A stretch of DNA of 33,041 nt from Phycisphaerales bacterium (GTDB lineage: Bacteria > Planctomycetota > Phycisphaerae > Sedimentisphaerales > Anaerobacaceae), in the NCBI GenBank assembly GCA_020343675.1, contig CP070806.1, forward strand, positions 4,267,980-4,301,020. The letters run 5' to 3'. Each line of letters starts with the position of its first letter. Positions within the stretch are counted from its first letter, which is position 1. Position numbers and translations under genes: made by a program. Positions 7,259-14,352 of the stretch are shown here, in pieces. Below the pieces are notes generated by a model. It made no database searches. It was given only the letters and a program-made list of their open reading frames with translations, and was not told the DNA's origin.

Positions 7259-7981
7259 ATGTTGTCTTTCTTACGCGACCAAAACAGCGCGGATTTGCCC
7301 GGGCAAGCATCTTCGACCCCTGTCGGCAAGCCACCGGTGGATGGCGCGGAGCCGTCGCAAGAGCAGCAATTCCTGACCACAGCGGCTCATGGGAAACGAA
7401 CCCGCAAGAGTACGATGTTGCTGGCCATTCTGTTTGTCATGGGTCTGTTGTGCCTGGGGTATATGATTAAGAAGAGCACTCCCCAGACCGCCTCTGCGAC
7501 GACTAACCAGACGGAAGAAGCGAAGGTGGAGGCTGCTCTGGCCCGACTGACCGGCGTCAAATCCGAGATGTTCAGCAAAATGGATCAGATCGTCAAAAAG
7601 TTCTACGAATTCTCCAGCGTGATGCAGGTCCAGGTCAATGAGCTCGCAAAGAATCCGTTCACCCTTGAACTGCTCCTGGCCAACGCGAAGGAAGAGCCTG
7701 TTGTGGAAGAGACCTCCGAGATGGATCTCGCCACGATCTGGCGACAACAGATGAGACAGAAAACCAGAGACATGAGGCTTTTGAGTGTTATGTGCTCCGA
7801 TCAGGGCAAATCGTGCATGATCGGCAACAAGATTCTCCGTGAGGGAGAGTCCATACGAGGTTTCACAATCCGAGAAATCGGCGACAGTTTTGTGAAGCTT
7901 CAGTGGAGCGGTGAACAAGGCAACGGCGCCCTCGGCGCGCCGCCGGACGACATGGAGATTGTACTGAAGCTGTCGGAGTGA
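7259..7981 (+). CDS. PilP/GspC-like pilus accessory membrane protein
   Basis: The 240-residue protein has a proline- and glutamine-rich cytoplasmic tail (1-50), one membrane segment (about 53-68, MLLAILFVMGLLCLGYMI) and a helical periplasmic stretch. It ends in a small beta domain (about 173-240) reading LLSVMCSDQGKSCMIGNK, then LREGESIRGFTIREIGDSFVKLQW and a final EIVLKLSE. That pattern, in which a bound or modified value is followed by a Gly-rich turn and paired strands, resembles the HR/PilP domain that contacts the secretin. Position after pilO is where pilP is usually found. PilP is normally a lipoprotein; here a membrane anchor replaces the lipobox, as in GspC. The assignment rests on fold pattern and context. 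Confidence 0.6.
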   Translation: MLSFLRDQNSADLPGQASSTPVGKPPVDGAEPSQEQQFLTTAAHGKRTRKSTMLLAILFVMGLLCLGYMIKKSTPQTASATTNQTEEAKVEAALARLTGVKSEMFSKMDQIVKKFYEFSSVMQVQVNELAKNPFTLELLLANAKEEPVVEETSEMDLATIWRQQMRQKTRDMRLLSVMCSDQGKSCMIGNKILREGESIRGFTIREIGDSFVKLQWSGEQGNGALGAPPDDMEIVLKLSE

Positions 7982-8037
7982 GTTCACCTGCGTTCTTCTG
8001 GAACAGCATTCAAAAATACTATTGAAGGAAGCATACC

Positions 8038-9144
8038 ATGGTTGACGTGAAAGCGATATTAACAAATGTGATCGAAAACGGCGCAAGCGACCTGCACATA
8101 AACGTCGGCATGCCGCCGATCTTGCGGAGGAATACCGAGCTGATCGATCTGGATTTTCCCGCCATCAGCAATGAAGACGCCAAAGAAATGGTCCTCTCGA
8201 TGATTGGGCCGGACAGGTTCAAGAAATTCGAAGCCAATAAAGACCTTGATTTCTCGACGCACCTCGACGACGGGCATCGCTTCCGCGTCAATGCGCACTA
8301 CCAGCGCGACACGATTGCCATCTCATTCAGGGTCATTCCGAATCAGATTCCCGCCATCGATGATTTGCACCTGTCGCCCATCGTCAAAGAGCTGACGGAC
8401 CTGCCCAGGGGGCTGGTGCTCGTGACGGGTCATACCGGCTCGGGAAAAAGTACAACCCTTGCTGCGATGGTCGAGGTCATCAACATGAAATACCGAAAAC
8501 GTATCATCACGTTGGAAGACCCGATTGAGTACATGATTGAGAACAAAGGCAGTATGATCGAACAGCGAGAAATAGGCTCCGACTGTACGAAGTTTTCCTC
8601 GGGGCTCAAGCACGTGCTCCGGCAAGACCCTGACATCATCATGGTCGGCGAAATGCGAGACCTGGAGACCACGGGTTCGACCATCACCGCGGCCGAAACC
8701 GGACACCTGGTTTTCAGTACGCTTCACACGATCAATGCGTCCCAGACGATCGAACGTATCATCGATATCTATCCTGCGGCTCAGCAGAATCAGATTCGAA
8801 CCATGCTGGCCAATACCCTCCAGGCGGTTATTTCCCAGACGTTGTTCAGACGCGTGGATGAGCCCGGCATGGTCCCCTGCACGGAAGTACTGCTGTGTAC
8901 TTCGGCCGTGAGAAACTGTATCCGGGAGAACAGGATCTATGAGATTCCCAATATTATTGAGACGTCCCGAAGGCTGGGAATGCAGAATCTCGACAACAGC
9001 ATCTCGGATATGTATTTCAAGGGATACATAGACAGGGAGGAGGCCATCATGCGTTCGAGCAACCCGTCGAAGATGGAGAAGCTGCTCGTCCCCGCAGATG
9101 GATTCGAGGTTGTCGAATCACCCGAGGAAGAGGCCGTGGTATGA
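8038..9144 (+). CDS. pilT: Type IV pilus retraction ATPase PilT
   Basis: PilT is a hexameric secretion-family ATPase that depolymerises pili from the cytoplasmic side. The 368-residue product shows ASDLHINVGMPPILR at the N-terminus (the PilT PAS-like domain), Walker A GHTGSGKST (131-139), the Asp box ITLEDPIE (157-164), Walker B DIIMVGEMRD (199-208) and the His box TGHLVFSTLHT (221-231). It lacks the long N-terminal domain and the zinc-binding tetracysteine motif of PilB/GspE, so it belongs to the PilT/PilU branch. It is the only motor ATPase in this operon. The start ATG follows GAAGGAAGC. Confidence 0.92.
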   Translation: MVDVKAILTNVIENGASDLHINVGMPPILRRNTELIDLDFPAISNEDAKEMVLSMIGPDRFKKFEANKDLDFSTHLDDGHRFRVNAHYQRDTIAISFRVIPNQIPAIDDLHLSPIVKELTDLPRGLVLVTGHTGSGKSTTLAAMVEVINMKYRKRIITLEDPIEYMIENKGSMIEQREIGSDCTKFSSGLKHVLRQDPDIIMVGEMRDLETTGSTITAAETGHLVFSTLHTINASQTIERIIDIYPAAQQNQIRTMLANTLQAVISQTLFRRVDEPGMVPCTEVLLCTSAVRNCIRENRIYEIPNIIETSRRLGMQNLDNSISDMYFKGYIDREEAIMRSSNPSKMEKLLVPADGFEVVESPEEEAVV

Positions 9145-9232
9145 TCGGTCGCCGGCACGCTACTCTTGCCGCGCCGGTGTGTGCCGATGAAGGCGCCAAT
9201 AAGACCGGGAATGGAGAACCGAGGAGACAGGA

Positions 9233-10465
9233 TTGACAGACATGTTTGAAGAATCTTCACAAAACAACACAGGGGCAGCGGCTGTTGCGGAACATCGGAA
9301 TCCCGACCGGCCTTCATGGGAACAGGACCAAAGCAACAGGGAGTCGGCATCTTCGTCGAGGTATTCGGCCAGGAGGCCGCAGCAAGGTGCCTGGCAGAAA
9401 GTAAGCCAGTTCAAGGTTGAGTTTGGGCCCAGCCGAAAGGACATTCTGAACTTTACGAACCAGCTTGCGGTGATGATCCGGGCCGGCATCAGCCTTCAGG
9501 ATTCACTCGAGGCCATTGCCGAACAGAATGACAATCAGAAATTCAAGCTGGTCATCATGGATCTGAAGAATCGGATCGAAGCCGGACAGAGCTTCTCGCA
9601 GGCGCTGGCCGAACATCCTCAAGTGTTCAGCGACCTCTACATCAACATGGTGGCCGCAGCCGAAATCAGCGGTTCGTTGAGCGGGATGCTCCAGAAATTG
9701 GCCGAGTACTTAGATTCCGAGGCCGAGACTCGTTCGCAGGTCAAAGGCGCGATGGTCTATCCGATTATCATCGCGGTCATGGCGGTATCCGTGACGATCT
9801 TCCTGCTGTGCTTTGTTCTTCCAAGGTTCACAGCTATTTTTGCGGGCAAAGAACACCTGTTGCCCAAGCCCACCAAAGCTCTGATGGCCACCAGTGCATT
9901 TCTACGGACGTACTGGTACTTCATTCTACCCGCGGTTGGTGCTTTCTTCTGGGGATTCTGGTATTTCATCGGCACGAAGGAAGGCCGGTTGTGGTGGGAC
10001 AAGGCGAAGTTGCGCTTGCCCCTGATCAAGACGCTCTGTCAGAACCTTTACATCACCAGGAGTATGCACACAATGAGTGTGCTGGTTCGGGCCGGAGTAC
10101 CCATATTGAACACGTTGTCAATCACCGCGCAGATAGCCGGGAATGTTCTCTATAAGAACATGTGGCTTGGCGTCTATGAGGAGGTTCGTCAGGGCAAGAA
10201 GATTGCTTCCAGCCTGCACCAATATGCGCTGATGCCGAGCAACGTGGTGCAAATGATACGAAGCGGCGAAGATTCGGGAACGATGAGCGATGTGCTCCGA
10301 GATGTATCGAATTACTATGCCCGCGAGCTCAAAACGGTGATCAAGACGGTCACGTCGATGATCGAGCCGATTATGATTGTGATCATGGGTATCCTGGTCG
10401 GCTTTATCGCGATGAGTATTATTCTGCCGATCTTCAAGATGTCCAGCATCGTGATGGGCAAGTAG
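9233..10465 (+). CDS. pilC: Type IV pilus platform protein PilC (GspF family)
   Basis: PilC is the polytopic inner-membrane platform on which the motor ATPases act. The 410-residue product has two GspF/T2SF repeats: cytoplasmic helices at about 70-170 (TNQLAVMIRAGISLQDSLEAI, AAEISGSLSGML) and again at 275-370 (MSVLVRAGVPILNTL, GEDSGTMSDVL). There are membrane segments at about 173-199, 227-247 and 378-402. The first 60 residues are a disordered, polar extension. The likely start is TTG at 9233, because GAGGAGA lies five bases upstream; the ATG nine bases later would have an over-long spacer. It follows pilT by 88 bases. Confidence 0.92.
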   Translation: MTDMFEESSQNNTGAAAVAEHRNPDRPSWEQDQSNRESASSSRYSARRPQQGAWQKVSQFKVEFGPSRKDILNFTNQLAVMIRAGISLQDSLEAIAEQNDNQKFKLVIMDLKNRIEAGQSFSQALAEHPQVFSDLYINMVAAAEISGSLSGMLQKLAEYLDSEAETRSQVKGAMVYPIIIAVMAVSVTIFLLCFVLPRFTAIFAGKEHLLPKPTKALMATSAFLRTYWYFILPAVGAFFWGFWYFIGTKEGRLWWDKAKLRLPLIKTLCQNLYITRSMHTMSVLVRAGVPILNTLSITAQIAGNVLYKNMWLGVYEEVRQGKKIASSLHQYALMPSNVVQMIRSGEDSGTMSDVLRDVSNYYARELKTVIKTVTSMIEPIMIVIMGILVGFIAMSIILPIFKMSSIVMGK

Positions 10466-10475
10466 ATTCGTCGCT

Positions 10476-10508
10476 CGTGTTCCCGTCGGCTTGGCGCGCG
10501 GGAGCACG
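10476..10508 (+). other. Hairpin between pilC and the first prepilin gene
   Basis: CGTGTTCCCG (10476-10485) pairs with CGGGAGCACG (10499-10508) over ten positions with one G-U pair and a 13-base loop. No T-run follows. It may slow transcription or protect mRNA so that the prepilin genes are expressed at another level than the machinery. Confidence 0.5.
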
Positions 10509-10532
10509 ATTCGCAACCGAGGGGCGAACGAC

Positions 10533-11024
10533 ATGCGAAATGGTAAATGCAGCAGCGGCTTTTCACTCATCGAGGCATTGATCGCAATACTGTTGGTCGG
10601 TATGGCGGTGGCTTCTCTGCTGGCCGCCAACAGTGCTTTCACGAAAGCGAACGGCGCCGGGACGGATCTATCCACCGCCGAGTTTCTTGCCGAGCAAATC
10701 CGCGAGCTGACGGCTCTGTTGCCCGTAATCGATCCGGAGACCGAAGTTGCGGTGTTCGGCCCGGAATCGGGCGAAACACTATTGGACTACGACGATCTGG
10801 ACGATTTCGACGGTTCGAGTTTCTCGCCGCCGATTAGTGCGGATCGAAGCCCGCTGGTCGATTATGGCGCGTTCTCTCAACAGATTACGGTCCAAAACGT
10901 AGATGCATCCAATTTCGAGCAAGTTGTGGTGGATCATGGCAGTTTCTTTGTCCGAGTGACCGTGAGAGTCTATTTGAACTCGAAGGAAATCAGTTCGGCG
11001 AGCTGGCTTCGTGCCCGGTACTGA
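10533..11024 (+). CDS. Prepilin-type protein, PilV/GspI-like minor pilin
   Basis: A 163-residue protein with a class III signal: basic leader MRNGKCSSG, cleavage expected between Gly9 and Phe10, then FSLIEALIAILLVGMAVASLLAA with the invariant Glu at mature position 5. The short leader and the overall size suggest a minor pilin or pseudopilin that primes assembly. A strikingly acidic stretch follows (LLDYDDLDDFDGSSFSPP, about residues 81-98), a pattern familiar from planctomycete prepilins, perhaps for metal binding (inference). The ATG at 10533 is chosen because it begins at the leader and is preceded by GAGGGG. The next prepilin starts 52 bases downstream. Confidence 0.85.
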   Translation: MRNGKCSSGFSLIEALIAILLVGMAVASLLAANSAFTKANGAGTDLSTAEFLAEQIRELTALLPVIDPETEVAVFGPESGETLLDYDDLDDFDGSSFSPPISADRSPLVDYGAFSQQITVQNVDASNFEQVVVDHGSFFVRVTVRVYLNSKEISSASWLRARY

Positions 11025-11076
11025 GAACGACATGGAGCGTGGGTCGCCACATTCAAGCGACGTGCGAAGAATTTAA

Positions 11077-11577
11077 ATGCAGAAGACGACACACGAAACC
11101 GGTTTTACCCTTGTGGAGCTGCTGCTTGCGGTGGCTATAGCCGGGATGCTGCTCGCGGCCGTCGCCGTTGCCTTCAACGCCTCGGCCATAAACTGCCGCG
11201 AGAACGAAGAAATCTTCAAGACAATCAACAACGCCCGACAGGCCATGTTCCGCATGACGAGTCAACTCCGAACTGCGGATGCGGTGGATCCGAATGCGCC
11301 AAATGATGAATGCACTCTGATTACCGCTGCGGGAGAAGATATCACATATCGATACAACAGTGGAGATAACAGGCTCTATCTGGTCACGAATGACGACTTG
11401 TCCGACCCCGACTATGTGCTCTGCGACAACGTGACCGGCATGACTTGCACCAAGAATACAGTGGTCGAAGAGACGCAGGTGAAAGTCAAGAGTGTTCAGA
11501 TTTGCATAACTGTTGCCAACGGCGATATGCAGCGAACGGTTTCGACGGCGGCGGTCATCAGAAGAAATTTGAACTGA
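11077..11577 (+). CDS. Prepilin-type protein, PilW/GspJ-like minor pilin
   Basis: A 166-residue protein with leader MQKTTHETG, predicted cleavage before Phe10 and mature N-terminus FTLVELLLAVAIAGMLLAAVAVAF, including Glu5. The body has short beta segments (DITYRYNSGDNRLYLVTN) and Cys residues at about positions 46, 77, 116, 124 and 147, a pattern seen in GspJ/PilW-type minor pilins. ATG 11077 has only a weak upstream purine site. It ends the pilus operon; tRNA-Val follows on the same strand behind its own promoter. Confidence 0.82.
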   Translation: MQKTTHETGFTLVELLLAVAIAGMLLAAVAVAFNASAINCRENEEIFKTINNARQAMFRMTSQLRTADAVDPNAPNDECTLITAAGEDITYRYNSGDNRLYLVTNDDLSDPDYVLCDNVTGMTCTKNTVVEETQVKVKSVQICITVANGDMQRTVSTAAVIRRNLN

Positions 11578-11592
11578 GATTCGCAAAAATCC

Positions 11593-11621
11593 TTGCTTTT
11601 TCGTTTTCCCCGCCATAATAT
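11593..11621 (+). promoter_or_regulatory. Promoter of tRNA-Val
   Basis: TTGCTT (11593-11598), a 17-base spacer and TAATAT (11616-11621). The predicted start is near 11628, about eleven bases before the tRNA 5' end. Confidence 0.65.
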
Positions 11622-11638
11622 GAGTCAAGCGTCCATGG

Positions 11639-11712
11639 GGGCGGTTAGCTCAGTTGGCTAGAGCGCCTGCTCGACACGCAGGAGGTCACTGGTTCAAGTC
11701 CAGTACCGCCCA
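11639..11712 (+). tRNA. tRNA-Val (anticodon GAC)
   Basis: The 74-base cloverleaf folds completely. The acceptor stem GGGCGGT pairs with ACCGCCC, the D-arm stem is GCTC/GAGC, the anticodon stem is CCTGC/GCAGG and the T stem is ACTGG/CCAGT with loop TTCAAGT. The discriminator is A73 and CCA is not encoded. The anticodon loop is TCGACAC, giving anticodon GAC (valine) but with C instead of the near-universal T at position 33. All stems are intact, so it does not look like a decayed gene. Confidence 0.9.
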
Positions 11713-11976
11713 TTTCCCAGAGCTGTTGTCCTTCGCTCGCCATGCGTTTGCCTTTGTTGGCCAACATCCTTGCGGCCAAAGAGTTGTGTCCGTTAAGCTC
11801 CCGATGAGGATTCTGTGCGCCGTGGGCGCCGTTCAACACGCGGCCCTGCCTGCCGCCAGCTTTTGCCAGTATCACTCTATCATCGGGTATCGGCTCGGAC
11901 GCGAACCCCCAGTTTCTTGCCAGCCCCACTCGTGAGCAAATCCACCTGTTAGATTTTTGCCCCAGAACCGGTAGTT

Positions 11977-12060
11977 TTACGAGGTTGACGGTTTAGGCTC
12001 ATTTTCTATCATAGTTAACAAATGGAATAATACGCGGGTTTCCAAGTGTGCGGTCATCAT
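11977..12060 (-). CDS. Possible micro-ORF (27 aa)
   Basis: A minus-strand ATG-ATG pair at 12060 and 12057 follows a very strong GGAGGAGG site and opens a 27-codon frame (MMTAHLETRVLFHLLTMIEN and seven more residues) ending in TAA. It matches no family I know. It overlaps the candidate plus-strand small RNA in antisense. The ribosome binding site is the only evidence. Confidence 0.2.
   Translation of the reverse strand: MMTAHLETRVLFHLLTMIENEPKPSTS
11985..12012 (+). promoter_or_regulatory. Orphan promoter upstream of a terminator
   Basis: TTGACG (11985-11990), a 16-base spacer and TATCAT (12007-12012). No ORF follows; the next element is the hairpin at 12079-12121. Confidence 0.45.
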
Positions 12061-12134
12061 AGCCTCCTCCATGCTTCGAGCCCCTGCTTCCTTCACCGCT
12101 TGCTCCCGAAAGGCAGGGGCTTTCTCCTTTTTCG
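12018..12134 (+). ncRNA. Candidate small RNA between tRNA-Val and deoC
   Basis: A consensus-like promoter and a terminator-like hairpin bracket about 115 bases with no credible ORF on the same strand. The 3' hairpin has a 25-base loop rather than a tight loop. This is inferred only from the promoter-terminator pairing; no known RNA family was recognised. Confidence 0.3.
12079..12134 (+). terminator. Terminator-like hairpin with T-rich tail
   Basis: AGCCCCTGC (12079-12087) pairs with GCAGGGGCT (12113-12121), nine bp, followed by TTCTCCTTTTT. It shares its stem sequence with the hairpins at 635 and 25017. Confidence 0.55.
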
Positions 12135-12184
12135 TGGTTCCTTCATCCTCACGTCGCGTCCACGCAAGAGGGCTCTGGTCGCTG

Positions 12185-12213
12185 TTGACAAGGCACCGTC
12201 CGTCCGATATGTT
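12185..12213 (+). promoter_or_regulatory. Promoter of deoC
   Basis: Perfect TTGACA (12185-12190), a 17-base spacer and TATGTT (12208-12213), giving a leader of about 80 bases before the ATG at 12299. Confidence 0.6.
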
Positions 12214-12298
12214 CAGGACGTTAGCCTGATTTCCCAGTCTGTTACGGGGAAAAGTCCGGGATGTTCGCGGGCGGCTTGTGTGAAATGTGGAGGTGACT

Positions 12299-12997
12299 AT
12301 GGATTACACGTGTGACGACATCGCCCAAATGATCGATCATTCGTTGCTGCGTCCGGAGCTGACCCGAGAAGGCATCCGCAAGGGGTGCGAGATAGCCCGG
12401 AAGTATAAAGTGGCGACGGTTTGCTGCAGCCCGTCTGAGGTGGCTGTGGTGAGGGAGCTTTTGAGTGGATCGGATGTCAAGACCACGACGGTTGTGGGCT
12501 TTCCACACGGGTACAATGCCACCGAGACAAAGGTGTTCGAGGCCGAGCGGGCGATCAAGGACGGCGCGGTTGAACTGGATATGGTGCTCAACATCGGCAG
12601 GCTTTTGAGCGGCGACCACGAGTACGTTAAGAACGACATCAGCGCCGTGGTCGAGGCGGCCCACCGCCGCAACGTGCTCGTCAAAGTGATTCTCGAGAAT
12701 TACTACCTGACCGATGAGCAGAAGAAGATGGCCTGCCGGCTCGCGGAGCAGGCAGGCGCGGATTTCGTCAAAACTTCGACGGGATTCGCGGCTGGCGGCG
12801 CGACACTCGAAGACCTGCGGCTCATGCGGGAGCAGGTATCTCAGAAAGTTCAGGTCAAGGCGGCTGGCGGCGTCCGCGACTTGGAGATGGCGCTGAAGGT
12901 ACGGCAAATCGGTTGCACCAGGTTCGGGGCCACGCGGACCGAGACGATTATTGAGCAGTGCCGTCAGCAACGCGCTCGAAACGCGGGTCGCGTGTAG
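12299..12997 (+). CDS. deoC: Deoxyribose-phosphate aldolase
   Basis: DeoC cleaves 2-deoxyribose-5-phosphate to glyceraldehyde-3-phosphate and acetaldehyde in nucleoside catabolism. The 232-residue product has DHSLLRPE near the N-terminus, Asp94 in ELDMVLNIG, the Schiff-base Lys158 in ADFVKTSTGF and Lys187 in VKAAGGVRD, all in family order. The length is typical of short bacterial DeoC. ATG 12299 is preferred over the in-frame GTG at 12287, because GGAGGTGA lies directly before it. It stands alone, convergent with the unknown gene downstream. Confidence 0.95.
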   Translation: MDYTCDDIAQMIDHSLLRPELTREGIRKGCEIARKYKVATVCCSPSEVAVVRELLSGSDVKTTTVVGFPHGYNATETKVFEAERAIKDGAVELDMVLNIGRLLSGDHEYVKNDISAVVEAAHRRNVLVKVILENYYLTDEQKKMACRLAEQAGADFVKTSTGFAAGGATLEDLRLMREQVSQKVQVKAAGGVRDLEMALKVRQIGCTRFGATRTETIIEQCRQQRARNAGRV

Positions 12998-13059
12998 GGA
13001 CTCGACGGTATGGAGCGAATCAGGGACGGCGTCATCGGCACGGTTCTCAGAGCCGCGTT

Positions 13060-14184
13060 TCACGCCGTGAGCTGATACGGCTTGGGCTTGGCGTCGAGCT
13101 CGGCAATGAGCCGGTCAAGCTCATCCGGATAGGACCACTCAAGATGGCGCATTGTTGTCCACCGCCCCCGGCCTTTTCGCAGCAGGGCCCTGACCGCTCT
13201 GGCGCATTCTCTGTAGTCCGGAAGCGGCGACAGCGGTTTAAGCAGGTCCGTAACCAGAGAGGCATACGCTTCGAGGTTCTGTATGCACTCATGCTCGGTA
13301 AACGCCCACGCGGCCGAGCCGTCCCGGCGATACGAAGGCAACCTTCCGGTTGCGCGGTCCCAGATTTTGTCCAGAATCCCTCTGTAATTGCTCAAACCCG
13401 TGTTGTTGACGCGGCATTCATACTCGTCGCCATCCGCGGTCTGGAAGGTGAATTCGTGCTGACTACCGCCGTACACGGCAGCGAGCTCGCCCTTGAGCTC
13501 GTCCGAGAGTTTCTCAAATTTGCACTGACTGGGGATCGTATCGGTCCGGCAGGGGCCGCGAACGTGAGCGCCCCAGATAAACTCGACGCGCAATTCTTTC
13601 AGGTACGAACACAACACCTGCAAGCGGAGCGATGCGTGCTCCTCCGGCTCGTATTCCGCAAGTACATCCAGCAAATCATAAAGGAGAAAGCCGCTCAGCA
13701 TCTGGCTGGCGTCTTTGAATTCGATCCGTTTATCCTGCTCTTTGGGCCAATTCTTCTTCTCCTGAATCAGAGAGACGCAGAATTTAGCCGCAGCCTCCAA
13801 TTGGCCAGCTAATTCCAGAGTTTGCCCCCATATCTGTGCGCATCGCTTCAAGTCCTCCTTTGTGGCGAGCGACTCCAGGGCTGACGGATTATCGCTGTCG
13901 AGCTGGGGCAGGGCCCTGAGGCGCTTGGATTTAGCCACGACATCGGGATCTATCTGGGACAGCCGGGCGATCAACGCTGTGCCGCTCACGCATGCGTCCA
14001 GGAAGGCCGGGCGTGCTTCGATTCCAGCCCATGGATCAAGCTGCTCACAGCATGCGACCTGTTTCTCCATGTTCTCTAAGAGTCTGCTTAGCTCTGATAC
14101 TTTTTCTCTTTCCGTCATATTCACCGAAACCTCATACATCTTCAATGTTGCCAAAACGGCGTTGCACCATTGCCTCTCGGTCAT
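13060..14184 (-). CDS. Hypothetical protein (374 aa)
   Basis: I recognise no family. The product is soluble, mostly helical and charged, with no signal peptide or membrane segment. Features are an N-terminal helical part (SELSRLLENMEKQVACCEQLDPW), a central stretch with several Leu-rich helices (SGFLLYDLLDVLAEYEPEEHASLRLQVLCSYL) and a Trp/Arg-rich C-terminal part (RWTTMRHLEWSYPDELDRLIAEL). The promoter (TTGTGA, 17, TATAAT) sits so close that ATG 14184 would have a leader of only a few bases. Either this mRNA is nearly leaderless, or translation begins at the second Met (14118, MTEREK), which would give 352 residues. It is divergent from the oxidoreductase gene. Confidence 0.65.
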   Translation of the reverse strand: MTERQWCNAVLATLKMYEVSVNMTEREKVSELSRLLENMEKQVACCEQLDPWAGIEARPAFLDACVSGTALIARLSQIDPDVVAKSKRLRALPQLDSDNPSALESLATKEDLKRCAQIWGQTLELAGQLEAAAKFCVSLIQEKKNWPKEQDKRIEFKDASQMLSGFLLYDLLDVLAEYEPEEHASLRLQVLCSYLKELRVEFIWGAHVRGPCRTDTIPSQCKFEKLSDELKGELAAVYGGSQHEFTFQTADGDEYECRVNNTGLSNYRGILDKIWDRATGRLPSYRRDGSAAWAFTEHECIQNLEAYASLVTDLLKPLSPLPDYRECARAVRALLRKGRGRWTTMRHLEWSYPDELDRLIAELDAKPKPYQLTA

Positions 14185-14194
14185 CCGAGGCGTG

Positions 14195-14223
14195 ATTATA
14201 AGGTCCTCGACGATCCTTCACAA
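14195..14223 (-). promoter_or_regulatory. Promoter of the 374-aa hypothetical gene
   Basis: On the minus strand TTGTGA (14223-14218), a 17-base spacer and a perfect TATAAT (14200-14195). The start point would fall about four bases from the ATG at 14184. Confidence 0.6.
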
Positions 14224-14278
14224 GCGCCAAAGGCGTGGAAATCCAAGATACCGCTCCCCGCGAAGGCGTTGCTCGCTA

Positions 14279-14307
14279 TTGAATACCATCGGTCGAAGAT
14301 GTATAGT
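14279..14307 (+). promoter_or_regulatory. Promoter of the first Gfo/Idh/MocA gene
   Basis: TTGAAT (14279-14284), a 17-base spacer and TATAGT (14302-14307). It gives a leader of about 40 bases. Confidence 0.6.
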
Positions 14308-14352
14308 GAGCAGCAGCCAGACATGACATAGTCTATTTTTGAAGGGGCAATC

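Larger units (their letters stand above)
11713..12298. other. Gap between tRNA-Val and deoC
   Basis: No large gene is supported. The region contains a candidate small-RNA unit (promoter 11985-12012, terminator-like hairpin 12079-12134), an antisense 27-codon micro-ORF and the deoC promoter. The minus-strand frame over the tRNA (11645-11929) is an artefact of reading the tRNA backwards. Confidence 0.6.

Noticed and set aside
11645-11929. Minus-strand ORF over the tRNA
   Set aside because: The WEMGGTGLEPVTSCV-type end is the familiar artefact from reading a tRNA gene backwards.
12958-13812. Plus-strand 284-codon ORF
   Set aside because: Shadow of the minus-strand gene at 13060-14184, which has a clear promoter and better composition.
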